Shown here: positions 63,973-64,000 of the stretch, piece by piece | Layout of the letters: the number at the start of each line of letters is the position of its first letter | How positions within the stretch are numbered: position 1 is the first letter of the stretch | DNA from: Paracidovorax wautersii | GTDB lineage: Bacteria; Pseudomonadota; Gammaproteobacteria; Burkholderiales; Burkholderiaceae_C | Assembly (NCBI RefSeq): GCF_031453675.1 | Contig: NZ_JAVIZX010000001.1 | Coordinates: 2,936,001-3,000,000 of the forward strand | Direction of reading: 5' to 3' | DNA: 64,000 nt | The notes under the pieces: model-generated | The model's input: only the letters and a program-made list of their open reading frames with translations | Told to the model about the DNA's origin: nothing | Database searches by the model: none | Translations under genes and position numbers: made by a program

Positions 63973-64000
63973 ATGCTCGATATTTCCCGCATCCGCGCCA
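63973..64000 (+). CDS. first codons of a gene running off the window (HAD hydrolase?)
   Basis: An ATG 38 bases from the divergent hemH start opens a frame reading MLDISRIRA up to the last base. The sequence resembles the start of HAD-superfamily hydrolases, which continue with a D-x-D-x-T motif, and I recall such a gene near hemH in related genomes. Nine codons are too few to be sure. Confidence 0.35.

Overview
The window is GC-rich (roughly two thirds G+C) bacterial chromosome with the codon bias, gene families and intergenic repeats of a Comamonadaceae member, most like Acidovorax/Paracidovorax. Pointers are the Bug/TctC-type binding proteins, two tripartite tricarboxylate transporter (TTT) modules, a DUF2322 protein, a phasin, and many copies of a repeat built on GCGCAAGCAGCTATCAAA. 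Family assignments come from reading translated sequence and motifs; no database was searched.

Layout. 1-11.2 kb: small unlinked genes (phospholipase D/cardiolipin synthase-like enzyme, ferritin-like protein, isochorismatase-fold hydrolase, CBS pair, low-complexity secreted proteins, lipoprotein esterase, DUF2322, a membrane-anchored Mrr-like nuclease). 11.4-19 kb: glnS, aroQ, hydrolases, arfB, DODA-type dioxygenase. 19-30.3 kb: regulator/target pairs, namely MFS|AraC, Lrp|2-oxo acid dehydrogenase E1 (MdeB-like), TetR|DUF1348 with two palindromic operators, and LysR|Bug|gamma-glutamyltransferase. 30.4-41.6 kb: housekeeping block with mtfA, lpxH, two cyclophilins, an L,D-transpeptidase, a TPR protein, cysS, an AlkA-like glycosylase, accA, tilS and lysC.

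41.65-45.4 kb: a 3.6-kb mini-island in tRNA-Ser(GCU), bounded by 28-bp direct repeats of the tRNA 3' end. It holds an integrase remnant, a small unknown protein, an RRM protein and a mosaic lipoprotein with three ~80-residue repeats. 45.5-52.8 kb: DUF2158 and hslR, then the divergent tctDE | tctCBA locus. 52.9-56.8 kb: a Fur-type iron locus (small membrane protein, TonB-dependent receptor with a frameshift, PepSY protein). 57-61.2 kb: a second tctBA with its own two-component system but no adjacent tctC. 61.5-64 kb: phasin, glutathione transferase, hemH and the first codons of another gene.

Most unusual: two intergenic elements (17.5 kb and 51.0 kb) that start at the stop codon of the upstream gene, end in GAAC...GTTC inverted repeats and share the same three-armed foldback plan although their sequences differ. 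One fills the tctB-tctA gap and places the tctA Shine-Dalgarno sequence inside its closing helix. A further repeat family has entered coding sequence in frame within the E1 gene and supplies the start of the glycosylase gene.
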